Positions 1 through 8,360 of a stretch of DNA of 64,000 nt are shown piece by piece. Each line of letters begins with the position of its first letter. The stretch's first letter is position 1. This DNA is from JBGSQR01 sp964509295. Lineage in GTDB: Bacteria > Desulfobacterota > Desulfuromonadia > Geobacterales > Pseudopelobacteraceae. The notes under the pieces are model-generated. The model did not search any database. It saw only the letters and a program-made list of their open reading frames with translations, and was not told the origin of the DNA. The DNA lies in assembly GCA_964509295.1 (NCBI GenBank), contig CAZDWS010000001.1:372001-436000 (forward strand). The letters run 5' to 3'. The position numbers and the translations under genes are program-made.

Positions 1-762
1 TTCCTGCATTGGCCGGATACCATGTTTACACGTCTTGAAGAGGATAACATCCTGTTTACCTGTGATGCATTCGGTGCTCATTATTGCAGTGTAGGAAAAA
101 TATTCAATGATGAGGTGGAGGATTTTACTTCGGCCCGCCAGTTCTATTTTGACTGTATTTTCCGCCCATTTAAGGACAAGGTCCTTTCGGCTGTTGAAAA
201 GATCCGTCACGATGTGATCGACATGCTTTGTCCAAGCCATGGACCGATCATCAGGCAGGATCCATGGAAGGTTGTCCAGCAGTTTGAAAAATGGAGCAAG
301 CCGACCTCTTCGACCAAGAAGGTTTTTATCCTGTATATATCTCCCCATGGCAATACGGAGAAAATGGCAAAGGCTGTTGCAAAAGGTGCCGATGTTGATG
401 GAGTAGAAGTAATCAGCTACCACATCAGCAATCTCTCCTTGGGCGAAGTGCAGAATATCATGGAAGAAGCAGATGCGCTGATTTTCGGTATTCCGACAAT
501 CGTTAGAGATATTCCCAAGCCCATGTGGGATGTACTGGCAATGCTCAGTACAGTTACCCTGAAAACCAACCTGGCCGGTCTTTTCGGTAGCTTCGGCTGG
601 AGTGGAGAAGCGTGCAAAATGGCTGAAGAGCGGTTGAAGAGCATGAACTTCAAGCTGCCGGTCCCCGCAGTTCGCGCCCAGTTTACTCCGCTTGCAGAGA
701 CGCTGGAACATTGCGAAGAGATGGGAAGATTGATAGCTGAAGAGGTTCGCAATAAGGGATAG
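1..762 (+). CDS. Family A flavoprotein (flavo-diiron protein, FprA/ROO type), 5'-truncated
   Basis: The frame is open from base 1, so this is the C-terminal part (253 residues) of a longer protein; the ATG at 22 is internal. The fragment holds the end of the beta-lactamase-like diiron domain, with FTCDAFG (the conserved Asp ligand) and CPSHGP (the last His ligand). A flavodoxin domain follows from about residue 106, with the FMN phosphate loop SPHGNTEKMA and the later FGSFGWSG loop. Family members reduce O2 or NO to water or N2O in the cytoplasm, taking electrons from rubredoxin or a flavin reductase, and protect anaerobes from oxygen and nitrosative stress. The metal half lies mostly outside the window, so the substrate (O2 or NO) cannot be judged. 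A strong hairpin terminator follows 55 bp after the stop. Confidence 0.9.
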   Translation, partial: FLHWPDTMFTRLEEDNILFTCDAFGAHYCSVGKIFNDEVEDFTSARQFYFDCIFRPFKDKVLSAVEKIRHDVIDMLCPSHGPIIRQDPWKVVQQFEKWSKPTSSTKKVFILYISPHGNTEKMAKAVAKGADVDGVEVISYHISNLSLGEVQNIMEEADALIFGIPTIVRDIPKPMWDVLAMLSTVTLKTNLAGLFGSFGWSGEACKMAEERLKSMNFKLPVPAVRAQFTPLAETLEHCEEMGRLIAEEVRNKG

Positions 763-815
763 TATGGTTACAATTGTGAAATTACAAAAACCAGCCGATT
801 CAAAAAGTAAATGAT

Positions 816-856
816 AAAAATCCCCTGTGTGCAAATGCGCGCAGGGGATTTTTTAT
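816..856 (+). terminator. Rho-independent terminator after the flavo-diiron gene
   Basis: An 11-bp perfect stem (AAAATCCCCTG at 817-827 with CAGGGGATTTT at 842-852) closes a G/C-rich loop and runs into a T tract. It lies between the flavoprotein stop and the next promoter region on the + strand. Confidence 0.85.
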
Positions 857-903
857 CTCAATTAATTATTGACCTAAGTTAAATTCTGGAGAGCGGGGGT
901 AAT

Positions 904-2160
904 ATGAAACAGAATTTTAAAATAATGCTAATATCAGCTTTTTTAATGATTTGCAGTGTGTCTGCATCTCTTGCAGCTACTGTCACGATTATTCCAACCG
1001 GCGGTAATTCCTTTTTGGTTCAGGGTGGTGATATGAACGGGGTGGCTGGTATTGACCTGAGCATTTCCTATGATGCTGCGTCTCTGGCCTCTCCTTCGGT
1101 CAACCAGGGATCGCTTGTCAGCGGCGCAATGTTTCTGGCAAACGCCAATAGCCCGGGAAATATCAAGATTGCTGTCGTTAGTACAAAGGTCTTTTCAGGT
1201 AATGGCCCCATCGCAACAATAACTTTTGGTTCACAAACAGGAAATGGCAGTATCAGCAGCGTTACCGCCAAAATGATTAATATCAACGGTGGGAATATGG
1301 CTGTTCAGGCTTCTGTTGTGCCAGCAGGAACTACACCGCCGCTTGAACCAGAGCCGACAACTGCAGCCGGTACCGGCACTGTAACAACACCAACAGTGTC
1401 AACTGTAACCGGCACCGGTTCAGCAACAACATCGTCAGCTTCAACTGTAACCCAGGGTGTTTCTTCGTCACTTGGTACGATAAGCTTGCCGCAAGATACT
1501 CAGCCGTCTGCTGTTTCTACTGTGAAGGAAAGCACAACAGTTGTTCAGCCGCAAACTCCGGCAGTTTCTACTCAGCCGGTAAAAGTACCGGATTCAGCTC
1601 CTGTGGCTGTTGAGCCGGAAATTGCTGTCACAGCGCCCGTACAAACAAACTTTATCGGTATTGCAGAGCGTTTTAGAGTGTATCAGGGGCCTCGAACACC
1701 GGTAGCCATGACAGCGCTATTTCAAAAGCAGATAACAGACTCAGTACGCCAGGAGCCCACTATTGTGGTCAGCGACGGTAAGTCACACTTTAAACTTTTT
1801 CTTGCATTGACTTCAGGCAGCACGAGTGCCCCTAATTTCGCCCTGACCGGTGCAAAACTGGTTTCGCTCAAAAGTGCTGGCGGACCAGGCAGGTGGCTTG
1901 TAGAGGCAACACCTGAAAAGAATGCCCAGAAGGTTTCAGTTACTATTGTTACAGGCGGCTCTTTTGTTGAATATCCTGTCACGTCTGTTCCGCCTATTAC
2001 CGTGATTTCAGGTAAAGAAGCTGATTTTACGGACTTTTTGAAGGATAGTGGTGCAAAGATGCCCAAGTTTGATTTTAATGGTGATGGCAAGCACGATTAC
2101 CTGGATGATTACATCTATACAGGTCATTACCTGATTTTGAAGGGTGCCGGACGCAAGTAA
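904..2160 (+). CDS. Exported cohesin-domain protein with C-terminal dockerin-like calcium loop
   Basis: 418 residues. A Sec-type signal peptide occupies about residues 1-24, ending in SLAA. Residues 25-135 look like a cohesin domain: beta-rich, with GVAGIDLSISYD near its start and SGNGPIATITFG near its end. A linker of about 110 residues rich in Thr, Ser, Pro, Val and Gln follows, then a second, unrecognised folded region (about 255-385). The C-terminus carries DFNGDGKHDYLD (390-401), which fits the dockerin/EF-hand loop D-x-N-x-D-G-x5-D. Cohesin and dockerin pairs assemble extracellular complexes; outside cellulosome makers their partners are mostly unknown. The ATG is preceded by a purine-rich GGAGAGCGGGGG. 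It is monocistronic, with terminators on both sides. The cohesin call rests on pattern recognition and not on a profile search. Confidence 0.75.
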   Translation: MKQNFKIMLISAFLMICSVSASLAATVTIIPTGGNSFLVQGGDMNGVAGIDLSISYDAASLASPSVNQGSLVSGAMFLANANSPGNIKIAVVSTKVFSGNGPIATITFGSQTGNGSISSVTAKMININGGNMAVQASVVPAGTTPPLEPEPTTAAGTGTVTTPTVSTVTGTGSATTSSASTVTQGVSSSLGTISLPQDTQPSAVSTVKESTTVVQPQTPAVSTQPVKVPDSAPVAVEPEIAVTAPVQTNFIGIAERFRVYQGPRTPVAMTALFQKQITDSVRQEPTIVVSDGKSHFKLFLALTSGSTSAPNFALTGAKLVSLKSAGGPGRWLVEATPEKNAQKVSVTIVTGGSFVEYPVTSVPPITVISGKEADFTDFLKDSGAKMPKFDFNGDGKHDYLDDYIYTGHYLILKGAGRK

Positions 2161-2188
2161 GAGTCTGCACCGAGTCTCTTTAAGTTTG

Positions 2189-2223
2189 AAATATCCGCCC
2201 GTTTCCCGGGCGGATATTTTTAT
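2189..2223 (+). terminator. Rho-independent terminator after the cohesin-like gene
   Basis: AAATATCCGCCCG pairs with CGGGCGGATATTT around a short TTTC-type loop and runs into a T-rich stretch. It lies about 30 bp past the stop codon at 2160. Confidence 0.85.
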
Positions 2224-2328
2224 TTAGGGTAAAAGTTTACAATTATTCCTTCTGTTAGAAGGTAAAATTAATGTATACTTCCTGGCTGCAGATGTCTTTC
2301 ATCTTATGGTTTTACAAGGATTAACTGC

Positions 2329-3267
2329 GTGATAAAAATCATAAAATATCTGGTTTTGGGTCTGTTTGTATATCTTTTGTATATCGGTGTCACTCTGGCG
2401 CTGTTGCCTCCCATATCGGACCTTGCCAACCGGAAGTACAATACAACCATTCAGGTAAAAGACTGGCAAGGCAATTACCACCCGCTGCTAGTCGGTCCTA
2501 AAAATCCCAGATGGACAAACTCGAACGGAATTGCGCCGGAAATGAAATGGGCGGTTATTCTTGCCGAAGACAGCAATTTCTACAAGCATGAAGGCTTTGA
2601 TGTTAAGGCCATCAAAAAGGCGATCAAGTATGATCTGGAAAAGAAGAGCTTTGCGCGCGGCGCTTCAACAATAACCCAGCAGACAGCTAAAAACCTGTAT
2701 CTCTCCCGCGAAAAAACCATTACCCGCAAACTCAAGGAAATCTACCTGGCCTGGCGAATGGAACAGGAGTTGACCAAAGGGCGTATTATTGAACTCTATC
2801 TGAATGTGGTTGAGCTCGGTCCTATGGTCCATGGCATCGGGCACGGTGCGCGATACTACTTCGGTAAGTCGGCTGCAGAGCTTACTCCACGTGAGTGCGC
2901 ATTTTTGGCGGCCATGCTTCCAGGTCCCCGGGTGGCCTATAATCCCTATAAGAACCTCAATAAGGTTGTTAAACGGTCGGACCTGATTCTTAAGCTGATG
3001 CGCCAACATGCTGTTGTATCGGAAGAGGAGTACCAGGCGGCAATGGCCTCCCAACCGAATATTGCCGGTATGCAGCGCAAAATAGATATGATAACAAGTG
3101 CGGCACCGGTATTTTCTACAGTCTCTTCAGCTTCTGCGGCAGTCAAGAACAGTGAAAATACAGATAAGCCGGCAGATCCAACAAAAATCCAGCCAGTCGA
3201 GCCCACAACTGTTAGTTCGACCCCTAAACCGGTATTAGCCGGTGAAACAACTGAAAAGAAACAGTAA
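2329..3267 (+). CDS. mtgA: Monofunctional peptidoglycan glycosyltransferase (GT51)
   Basis: 312 residues from a GTG start. One N-terminal membrane anchor (about 6-25) is followed by a GT51 domain at about 65-225. The catalytic motif EDSNFYKHEG has its Glu at residue 80. The family motifs GASTITQQTAKNLYL, KEIYLAWRMEQELTKGRI-ELYLN and GARYYFGK are all present. The enzyme polymerises lipid II into glycan strands on the periplasmic side of the inner membrane. No transpeptidase domain follows, so it is not a class A PBP. The last 60 residues are a Pro/Thr/Val/Ser-rich tail without a recognisable fold, longer than in E. coli MtgA. rlmN follows 33 bp downstream and may be co-transcribed. Confidence 0.9.
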   Translation: MIKIIKYLVLGLFVYLLYIGVTLALLPPISDLANRKYNTTIQVKDWQGNYHPLLVGPKNPRWTNSNGIAPEMKWAVILAEDSNFYKHEGFDVKAIKKAIKYDLEKKSFARGASTITQQTAKNLYLSREKTITRKLKEIYLAWRMEQELTKGRIIELYLNVVELGPMVHGIGHGARYYFGKSAAELTPRECAFLAAMLPGPRVAYNPYKNLNKVVKRSDLILKLMRQHAVVSEEEYQAAMASQPNIAGMQRKIDMITSAAPVFSTVSSASAAVKNSENTDKPADPTKIQPVEPTTVSSTPKPVLAGETTEKKQ

Positions 3268-3300
3268 TTAGCAGAAGACAATTTGAAAAGAGGAAATGAT

Positions 3301-4443
3301 TTGCATCCAGAAAACAAAACCGATTTGAAAAATTTTACCTTGCCGGCCCTTGAACAATTTCTCCAGGGGCAGGGCAAGGAGCGTTTTCGCGCGACCCAGA
3401 TCTTCAAGTGGATTTATCAGCAGGATGCCAGGAGCTTTGAGGAGATGACGAATATCTCAAAAGATCTGCGCAAAGAGCTGGAGGCAACGGCCACAATCAG
3501 TAATCTGGAGATTGAAGCGGTGGAGAGTGGCAGTGACGGCACTCGTAAGTATCTGTTCACCCTTACAGATGGTAATGCGGTTGAGGCGGTGCTGATACCG
3601 ATTGAAGGACGCAATACCCTCTGCATCTCCTCTCAGGTAGGTTGCGCCATGGGGTGTGAATTCTGTCTGACCGGCACATTTAAACTGACCCGTAACCTGA
3701 CTACTTCAGAAATTATCAACCAGATCATGGCTGTCAAGCGCGACCTGGCTGTAAATCCGGTTTTAGCTGATGCACAGGTGACTGCTGTCCCGTTTTTTGT
3801 TGAAAATGATGAAGAAGGTGACGACAATAACCCGGATTCACCTGTGCTGATCCGTAATATCGTCATGATGGGCATGGGGGAGCCGCTGCACAATCTGGAC
3901 AATGTTATTCCGGCCATTAAGATCATGATTGACGGTAACGGGCTGCAGCTTTCAAATCGACGTGTTACGATTTCAACCTGTGGTTTGGTGCCGGAGATGA
4001 AGCGGCTCGGCCAGGAGATTCCGAACGTCAATCTGGCGGTCTCTCTTAATGCGACTACCGATGAACTGCGCGATAAAATTATGCCGGTCAATCGCCGCTA
4101 TCCATTAAAAGAACTTATGAAGGCGTGCGGAGAGTTCCCTCTGCCGGGGCGCCGAAAGATTACATTCGAGTATGTAATGCTGGGCGGTATCAATGATACC
4201 CTGGAGGATGCCAAACGGATGCTTCGATTGATCAGTGATATACCCAACAAGGTCAACCTGATCCCGTTCAATGAACATGAAGGGTGCGGCTTCAAGGCAC
4301 CTAAGCAGGCTGCAATAGATGCTTTTCACAAATACTTGATTGATCGGCACGTGACGGTGATTACCCGTGACAGCCGTGGTGGTGATATTTCAGCGGCCTG
4401 TGGGCAGCTTAAGGGGCGTTTGGAAAAGCAGGGGCAGATTTAG
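3301..4443 (+). CDS. rlmN: Dual-specificity 23S rRNA A2503 / tRNA A37 C2-methyltransferase RlmN
   Basis: 380 residues, radical SAM. The cluster motif is CAMGCEFC (Cys 115, 119, 122), and MMGMGEP and SLNATTDELRDKIMP are the usual RlmN core motifs. The conserved C-terminal methyl-carrier Cys is in ISAACGQLKG. The enzyme methylates C2 of A2503 in 23S rRNA and of A37 in some tRNAs. I prefer the TTG at 3301 because AGAGGA at 3288-3293 gives it proper spacing; an upstream in-frame TTG at 3283 would overlap that site. An acidic stretch between the radical SAM core strands (roughly residues 155-180, around VENDEEGDDNN) is longer than in E. coli RlmN. A bidirectional terminator follows. Confidence 0.93.
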   Translation: MHPENKTDLKNFTLPALEQFLQGQGKERFRATQIFKWIYQQDARSFEEMTNISKDLRKELEATATISNLEIEAVESGSDGTRKYLFTLTDGNAVEAVLIPIEGRNTLCISSQVGCAMGCEFCLTGTFKLTRNLTTSEIINQIMAVKRDLAVNPVLADAQVTAVPFFVENDEEGDDNNPDSPVLIRNIVMMGMGEPLHNLDNVIPAIKIMIDGNGLQLSNRRVTISTCGLVPEMKRLGQEIPNVNLAVSLNATTDELRDKIMPVNRRYPLKELMKACGEFPLPGRRKITFEYVMLGGINDTLEDAKRMLRLISDIPNKVNLIPFNEHEGCGFKAPKQAAIDAFHKYLIDRHVTVITRDSRGGDISAACGQLKGRLEKQGQI

Positions 4444-4467
4444 ATTTTGGATTTGCTGATGAATAAA

Positions 4468-4503
4468 AAAAGACCTTCGAAGTTTTTCTTCGGAGGTCTT
4501 TTC
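4468..4503. terminator. Bidirectional terminator between rlmN and the RNA helicase
   Basis: AAAGACCTTCGAAG and CTTCGGAGGTCTTTT form a stem around TTTTT (about 4469-4502). A run of A on the left and T on the right lets it serve both convergent genes. Confidence 0.8.
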
Positions 4504-4532
4504 ATTTCTACTATTTCAGTAACAGCGTCAGA

Positions 4533-5912
4533 TTAGTACTTGTTCTGTCCTGACTGTGATTCTGCACGACGGGTACGGTATTCCACAACCGGCTGGTTAG
4601 AGCCGGGTCTTGCTGCCGGGCGGCCTGTACGTGCCGGTGCCGGTTTTGAAGAGTTTGTGCGTGGTTTGCCATGTGCCGGTGCAGCGTTGGATCTGGACCC
4701 TGCACCACCAAAACGGCTGTTGCCGTGACCGGATGGGCGTTTTGCACCGTTACCACGCGCTACACGGCGCAGTATGGAAAGGGGTGCCAATCCATCAATA
4801 TTCAGTTCTGGAAGTTTCTTGCCGATGAAGCGCTCGATTTTTTCCAGGTAGCTGAGTTCAGAAGACGAAACAAATGAAATTGCAATGCCTGATGCGCCAG
4901 CACGACCGGTACGACCGATACGGTGGACATAGTCTTCGGCGAAACGCGGCAGGTCAAAGTTGATAACATGGCTGATACCGTTTACATCAAGGCCGCGAGC
5001 AGCAACATCTGTTGCTACAAGCAGGCGGATTTTGCCGCGACGCATGCCGTCAATAGTTTTGTTGCGAGCCATCTGGCTCATATCGCCATGTAGCGAAGAG
5101 GCCGGGTGGCCGTTGCGGCTGAGTTCGCGTGCCAGTTCGTCTGCATCTCTTTTGGTGGCAGAGAAGATGATAGCCCGTACGAGGCCTTCGTCATTTACCA
5201 GATGGCGCAGAAGTTCTTTCTTATGGTTCAGGTTGTCGGCAACGTGCAGTCTCTGCTCAATAAGATCGTGAGAAGATGTTCTTACAGCCAGTTCGACTTT
5301 CTGTGGATTGCGCAGCATTTTTTCGGCCAATTTGGAAACCGTATTATCCATTGTTGCCGTAAACATGAGGGTCTGGCGATCAGAAGGAGAAGCAGAAACT
5401 ATTTTTTCCATATCTTCGCTGAAACCCATGTCAAGCATGCGGTCAGCTTCATCCAGAATGAGCATTTCCAGGCGATCAAGCCTTACGCTGCCACGGTTGA
5501 GGTGGTCCAGGAAGCGGCCTGGGGTAGCTACGATGATATCGACAGGTGCAGAAAGAAGACGCAATTGCTCGCGATATGGCATGCCTCCCAGGATTGAACC
5601 GCAGCGGATTTTCGTGCCACGGCTATAGATGCGTGCGGCATCCATAACTTGAGCAGCAAGTTCTCTGGTAGGTGTCAGCACAAGAATACGTGGCCCTTTA
5701 CCGGGAAGTGTTGGTGCGGCAGTCAGGCGTTCAAGAGCAGGGAGTACGAAGGCGGCGGTTTTGCCGGTTCCGGTCTGGGCGGTTGCGATCAGGTCGTTAC
5801 CTGCCATTACCAGAGGAATTGCTATTTCCTGAATAGGTGTAGGTGTTGTGTAGCCACAGGCGGTGATCGCCTTGAGAATGTTAGTGTTGAGGTTCAGTTC
5901 TTCAAATGTCAT
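4533..5912 (-). CDS. DEAD-box ATP-dependent RNA helicase, RhlE-like
   Basis: 459 residues, starting at MTFEELNLNTNI, where AAAGGAC sits at normal spacing upstream; a longer frame back to 6029 has no family similarity. Motifs in order are the Q motif (TPTPIQ), Walker A AQTGTGKT (about 45-52), PTRELA, TPGR, DEAD within LDEADRMLDMGFS, TAT in place of SAT, DVAARGLD and HRIGRTGR. Two RecA-like domains are followed by about 90 residues rich in Gly, Ser, Pro and Arg, typical of RhlE-type RNA-binding tails. Such helicases remodel rRNA or mRNA in the cytoplasm, often in ribosome assembly or cold adaptation. The 5' leader is long (no gene for over 570 bp), as for cold-regulated helicases, but no cold-shock element could be confirmed. 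Confidence 0.9.
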   Translation of the reverse strand: MTFEELNLNTNILKAITACGYTTPTPIQEIAIPLVMAGNDLIATAQTGTGKTAAFVLPALERLTAAPTLPGKGPRILVLTPTRELAAQVMDAARIYSRGTKIRCGSILGGMPYREQLRLLSAPVDIIVATPGRFLDHLNRGSVRLDRLEMLILDEADRMLDMGFSEDMEKIVSASPSDRQTLMFTATMDNTVSKLAEKMLRNPQKVELAVRTSSHDLIEQRLHVADNLNHKKELLRHLVNDEGLVRAIIFSATKRDADELARELSRNGHPASSLHGDMSQMARNKTIDGMRRGKIRLLVATDVAARGLDVNGISHVINFDLPRFAEDYVHRIGRTGRAGASGIAISFVSSSELSYLEKIERFIGKKLPELNIDGLAPLSILRRVARGNGAKRPSGHGNSRFGGAGSRSNAAPAHGKPRTNSSKPAPARTGRPAARPGSNQPVVEYRTRRAESQSGQNKY

Positions 5913-6486
5913 CAGTTTTATTGTCCTTTGAATCAGGCGGTGTGTCGGTTTAAAGCACACGCGAGCCGCGGGATCAAACAGTATGATCCACTGACTTAGA
6001 CGGCAGTTCCGTGTGTGCAGGCTGTACAAAATACCTTGTAGCTAAATTTAATAGCGATCCGGGTTGACTGGAAGTGAATACGCACAGGCCTGTACATGTT
6101 ATCACTTGGTCAGCGGCAACTCGGGGTACTTATTAAATTTGGCGCTGTGTAAAAAATCTTACACGGTATAAATCTTCGCCTTCCAACGTACTGCCAAGTT
6201 CAATAAAAGGGATTGAATCAGGGATCGGTAAGCGATGATCAAAAAGAAAACGACGGACACCATGCCGTCGTTTGTGTGACAGTCTCCAGTAAATATAGAG
6301 GTGGTTGTTTAATAAAGCAAGACAATTCTGCTACATGCTCAATAAAACAACTATTTAGTACTTTGGATCCGCTTCTTGCAGGAAAATATTTATTGAACTT
6401 TGTAGCTGAAAGCCGTAAAGTTCAATGCTTGTTAAAACGTTCGGTAAGCGATTATTAGCGCCTTAGCGCACATATAAAGAGGAATT
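5913..6486. other. Divergent intergenic region between the helicase and mtnP
   Basis: No convincing gene. An 81-codon frame at 6213-6458 lacks a ribosome-binding site and family-like composition. Two structures stand out. GTGTAA-N6-TTACAC (about 6147-6164) is a perfect inverted repeat with operator-like spacing in the helicase upstream region. AAACGACGG/CCGTCGTTT (6248-6273) is a 9-bp hairpin whose minus-strand tail is CTTTTT, so it resembles a minus-strand terminator with no gene in front of it. Promoters for both flanking genes must lie here but no -35/-10 pair was clear. Confidence 0.5.
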
Positions 6487-7347
6487 ATGGCTACTACAAT
6501 CGGAGTTATGGGCGGCAGCGGGCTTTATGAAATGGAAGGCCTTGAGAATATTGAGCATATTTGTATTGATACACCCTTTGGGAAGCCATCTGACGACTAT
6601 GTTGTTGGTATCCTCAACAGTGTGAGGATGGTTTTTCTGCCTCGCCATGGACGTGGTCACCGGTTCACACCATCTGAAGTTAACTATCGCGCCAACATCT
6701 ACGGTATGAAGGAGTTGGGGGTTGAGCAGATCATTTCTGTTTCCGCTGTCGGCAGTCTGAAAGAGGAGATTGTGCCTGGGCACATGGTCATTCCGGATCA
6801 ATTCATAGATCGGACCAAGGGGATTCGCAAGGATACTTTTTTTGGAGATGGAATTGTAGCGCATGCGGGCTTTGCCGATCCGGTATGTTCGAACCTCTCG
6901 GATAAACTTTTTGCTGCTTCGCTTAGAGCCGGTGCCACTGTGCACAAGGGTGGTACCTATGTGTGTATGGAGGGGCCCGCTTTTTCTACTAGGGCTGAAT
7001 CGTTCATGTATCGCGACCTGGGTGCATCCATCATAGGGATGACAAATCTGACTGAGGCCAAATTGGCTCGTGAGGCAGAGATCTGCTACGGAATTATTGC
7101 CCTGTCTACCGATTATGACTGCTGGCACGAGCATCATGAGGATGTCACCGTAGAGGCGGTCGTGGCTATCATAAAGCAGAATGTTGAGATGGCCAAAAAT
7201 ATCATTCGTCATGCAGTGTCCGATATTTCCGGTGATCGCAGCTGCACATGCGCAACAGCCATGCAGTATGCGATTATCAGCGACAAGTCGGTAATGCCGC
7301 ACCAAACAAAAGAGAAACTTGATATCATTATCGGGAAGTATTTATAA
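6487..7347 (+). CDS. mtnP: S-methyl-5'-thioadenosine phosphorylase (PNP/MTAP family)
   Basis: 286 residues with AGAGGA upstream of the ATG. Motifs are GGSGLYEM near the N-terminus, LPRHGRGHR, GGTYVCMEGPAFSTRAES and MTNLTEAKLAREAEICYG, followed by STDYDCW, which carries the conserved Asp of the purine site. The enzyme phosphorolyses methylthioadenosine, a by-product of polyamine and SAM metabolism, to adenine and methylthioribose-1-phosphate. Some family members prefer methylthioinosine or guanosine, and the substrate cannot be read safely from the sequence. The PfkB-type kinase 11 bp downstream is probably in the same transcript. Confidence 0.92.
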   Translation: MATTIGVMGGSGLYEMEGLENIEHICIDTPFGKPSDDYVVGILNSVRMVFLPRHGRGHRFTPSEVNYRANIYGMKELGVEQIISVSAVGSLKEEIVPGHMVIPDQFIDRTKGIRKDTFFGDGIVAHAGFADPVCSNLSDKLFAASLRAGATVHKGGTYVCMEGPAFSTRAESFMYRDLGASIIGMTNLTEAKLAREAEICYGIIALSTDYDCWHEHHEDVTVEAVVAIIKQNVEMAKNIIRHAVSDISGDRSCTCATAMQYAIISDKSVMPHQTKEKLDIIIGKYL

Positions 7348-7358
7348 GGAGTTAGACC

Positions 7359-8276
7359 ATGGGTATTGTAGTTGTAGGGACTGTTGCATTTGACACGGTT
7401 GAGACCCCATTTGGCAGGGGTGAAAACGTTCTGGGTGGTTCAGCAACATATTTTTCAACTTCGGCCAGTTTTTTTACTGATGTTTCACTGGTAGCTGTAG
7501 TCGGCGAAGATTTTCCGGAAGAACATGTTCAATTCCTTCAGTCGCGCGACATTAATACGGATGGGCTTCAGCGTATACCGGGTAAAACTTTTCACTGGAC
7601 CGGACGTTACGGCTATGACCTGAACGAAGCGCAGACGCTGGATACGCAGCTCAATGTTTTGATGGACTTTAAACCGAATCTACCCGAATCCTACCGTAAT
7701 GCCGAGATACTCTTCCTGGCCAATATTGACCCGGATCTGCAGATGGAGGTTCTGGAGCAGGTGCGAAACCCCAGGCTGATCGCCTGTGATACTATGAATT
7801 TCTGGATCTCCTCCAAACCGGAATCCCTTAAAAAAGTCCTGCAGAAGGTTGATATTGTAATTATCAATGAAGGCGAGGCGCGCCAGTTTACCGGTGAGGC
7901 CAATCTGGTTAAGGCGGCCCGTCAGATTATTTCGCTGGGCTGCAAGCGGCTGGTTATCAAGCGTGGTGAGTACGGCGTGCTGATGTTTACTGCCGACACG
8001 GTCTTTGCCGCCCCGGCCTATCCACTTGAAGAGGTTTTCGACCCGACAGGTGCCGGTGATACCTTTGCAGGTGGTTTTATGGGTTATCTGGCCAACAGCG
8101 GAGACCTGAGTGAAGAAGGCATTCGTCAGGCGATTGTATTCGGCAGCGTCATGGCCTCTTTCAATGTGGAGGACTTTAGTCTTGACCGTATGAAGCGCCT
8201 TGAATATCGCGAAATTGAAGCACGTTACAAAAGTATCAAGGCCTTGACCTCTTTCAGGGATATTGCCGGGCTGTAG
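7359..8276 (+). CDS. PfkB-family (ribokinase-like) sugar or nucleoside kinase
   Basis: 305 residues; ATG with AAGGAG at 8-bp spacing. The N-terminal motif GGSATYFSTSASFF contains the family GG signature, and the second signature DPTGAGDTFAGGFMGYL holds the anion hole and the catalytic Asp. INEGEARQFTG is the usual central motif of the family. The linkage to mtnP suggests a substrate in purine or methylthioribose salvage, such as a nucleoside, but this is inference from position. The protein is soluble and of normal family length. Confidence 0.85.
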   Translation: MGIVVVGTVAFDTVETPFGRGENVLGGSATYFSTSASFFTDVSLVAVVGEDFPEEHVQFLQSRDINTDGLQRIPGKTFHWTGRYGYDLNEAQTLDTQLNVLMDFKPNLPESYRNAEILFLANIDPDLQMEVLEQVRNPRLIACDTMNFWISSKPESLKKVLQKVDIVIINEGEARQFTGEANLVKAARQIISLGCKRLVIKRGEYGVLMFTADTVFAAPAYPLEEVFDPTGAGDTFAGGFMGYLANSGDLSEEGIRQAIVFGSVMASFNVEDFSLDRMKRLEYREIEARYKSIKALTSFRDIAGL

Positions 8277-8360
8277 GGATGTTGCGATTGATTGACAACG
8301 CTGTTTGGATTTGTTAGCGTTCCCGGAATAATAGTAAAAAAATTAGCGGTCTGGAGCATT

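Noticed and set aside
6213..6458. An 81-codon open frame in the gap before mtnP.
   Set aside because: No ribosome-binding site, no family similarity recognised, biased composition, and it runs through a hairpin.
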